DNA of 54,032 nt from Thoreauomyces humboldtii (lineage: Eukaryota; Chytridiomycota; Chytridiomycetes; Spizellomycetales; Powellomycetaceae). The translations under genes were made by a program, and so were the position numbers. Positions 53,363-54,032 of the stretch are shown here, piece by piece. A model generated the notes under the pieces. The model ran no database searches. It was not told the origin of the DNA and saw only the letters and a program-made list of their open reading frames with translations. The stretch covers positions 1 to 54,032 of the forward strand of contig JADGJA010000057.1 of the NCBI GenBank assembly GCA_027596035.1, written 5' to 3'. Each line of letters begins with the position of its first letter. Position 1 is the stretch's first letter.

Positions 53363-54032
53363 GCTCGTACCGTCCTCCACAGAACCGATCTTGCTCACGG
53401 TAACTAAACCTGTGAGATCGATTCACCGGACTCGGTTGTGGAAAAGTGAACTGGGTTGGAAACTCGAACACGTACTCAAACCAGATCGGGTCATGTGCAA
53501 GCGACCGGCACGTTCTATGCCGCAGCGTCACGTCCTGGCGCCCAATATTACGATGGAATTACCCGCGCCCTGCGAGATAGTTCGCCAAACCACCATCTGC
53601 TTTACGGAACCCGACTATGCCTTCCCCGATTACAAATTGTAGAAGCGTGCCGCGGACGCATAGAGCGTAGCTTAATCATTATACGGCGAGATTGATCGTT
53701 AAGAGCAACGGAAACTTCATTGTACAAAAGACCAATTTGAGACAGCGCGGCTCGCCGCCACACCGAAACGCATAAAGGGGTTGGGGTTTTGTTGTTGAAT
53801 CCATAGCCCACATAGCCCCTTGCCCACATATGTACATGCGAGCACCGGTCAGAAGGCACAACGCGCCTTGCATGGTGCGATAATGAGAACATCTACTGTT
53901 AGTCCAGCGAACAGTACTGTACTTGCACCAGGAAAGTCTAATAGCTTCCCACACAGCCACCGCTCTCCCCCTTCCTTTTTCATTTCCCCAAACGTCAATG
54001 GCGATTCTTCTCCCCCCGTCACTCGTTTTCCC
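53363..54032. other. Right-end region without an assigned gene
   Basis: This 670-bp stretch follows the AlkB-like gene. A plus frame at 53391-53642 and minus frames at 53892-53602 and 53960-53679 show no recognisable domain. At 53907-53916 there is another GTAC palindrome pair (cagtactgtac). The end is pyrimidine-rich, so a promoter of a gene beyond the edge is possible. Confidence 0.35.

Noticed and set aside
1..54032. CRISPR arrays, bacterial operons, transposons, tRNA or rRNA genes
   Set aside because: No regularly spaced direct repeats, no transposase or reverse-transcriptase motifs, and no cloverleaf or rRNA core that I could recognise by eye.

Overview
This is a eukaryotic nuclear window from a fungus. 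The genes are densely packed on both strands, and most are cut by many short GT-AG introns (about 46-99 nt) that I resolved by reading frame. Fungal-type genes are present: an MTC6-like protein, an SPX-ankyrin-GDPD protein of the Gde1 type, and CDC34 with its acidic tail. Several other genes look like those of animals and their unicellular relatives: a myosin with two MyTH4-FERM tails, a PH-domain AKT-like kinase with Ras-association domains, a CCDC92-type coiled coil, a DHX34 helicase and an ALKBH8-type oxygenase. That mixture suggests an early-diverging, perhaps zoosporic (chytrid-like) fungus rather than a yeast, mould or mushroom. The lineage is inference.

Layout, left to right: a BAG-domain co-chaperone running off the left edge (+); a small membrane protein (-); a single-pass membrane protein (+); MTC6-like (+); a 14- to 15-exon RA-RA-PH-AGC kinase (-, 7718-13370); a CCDC92-like protein (+); an 18-exon GDE1-type phosphodiesterase (+); a glutathione S-transferase (-); PRMT5 (+); CDC34 (-); a Lys-rich coiled-coil protein (+); a lipase (+); PRP40 (-); a 22-exon MyTH4-FERM myosin (+, 32287-40156); U2 snRNP A' (-); SAR1 (-); a tandem AAA+ ATPase of the AFG2/SPATA5 type (+); the SAGA subunit HFI1/TADA1 (-); an unassigned stretch; DHX34 (-); and an ALKBH8-like dioxygenase (+). 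I recognised no tRNA, rRNA, transposon or CRISPR.

The genes do not form one pathway; this is an ordinary eukaryotic gene neighbourhood. Thematic links exist: pre-mRNA splicing and decay (PRP40, U2A', DHX34), arginine methylation and chromatin (PRMT5, HFI1), phosphate/phospholipid metabolism (GDE1, lipase), secretion (SAR1), and membrane/cytoskeleton signalling (RA-PH kinase, MyTH4-FERM myosin). The points most worth a second look are the RA-RA-PH-kinase fusion with its recurring KLAxFFG motif, the two-tailed myosin with an 8-nt micro-exon in its motor, and an AAA+ ATPase whose second Walker B glutamate is encoded as glutamine.

Exon coordinates are my own reading of GT-AG sites and phase. Where the exons are listed, their lengths add up to a whole number of codons. 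There is no transcript evidence behind them.
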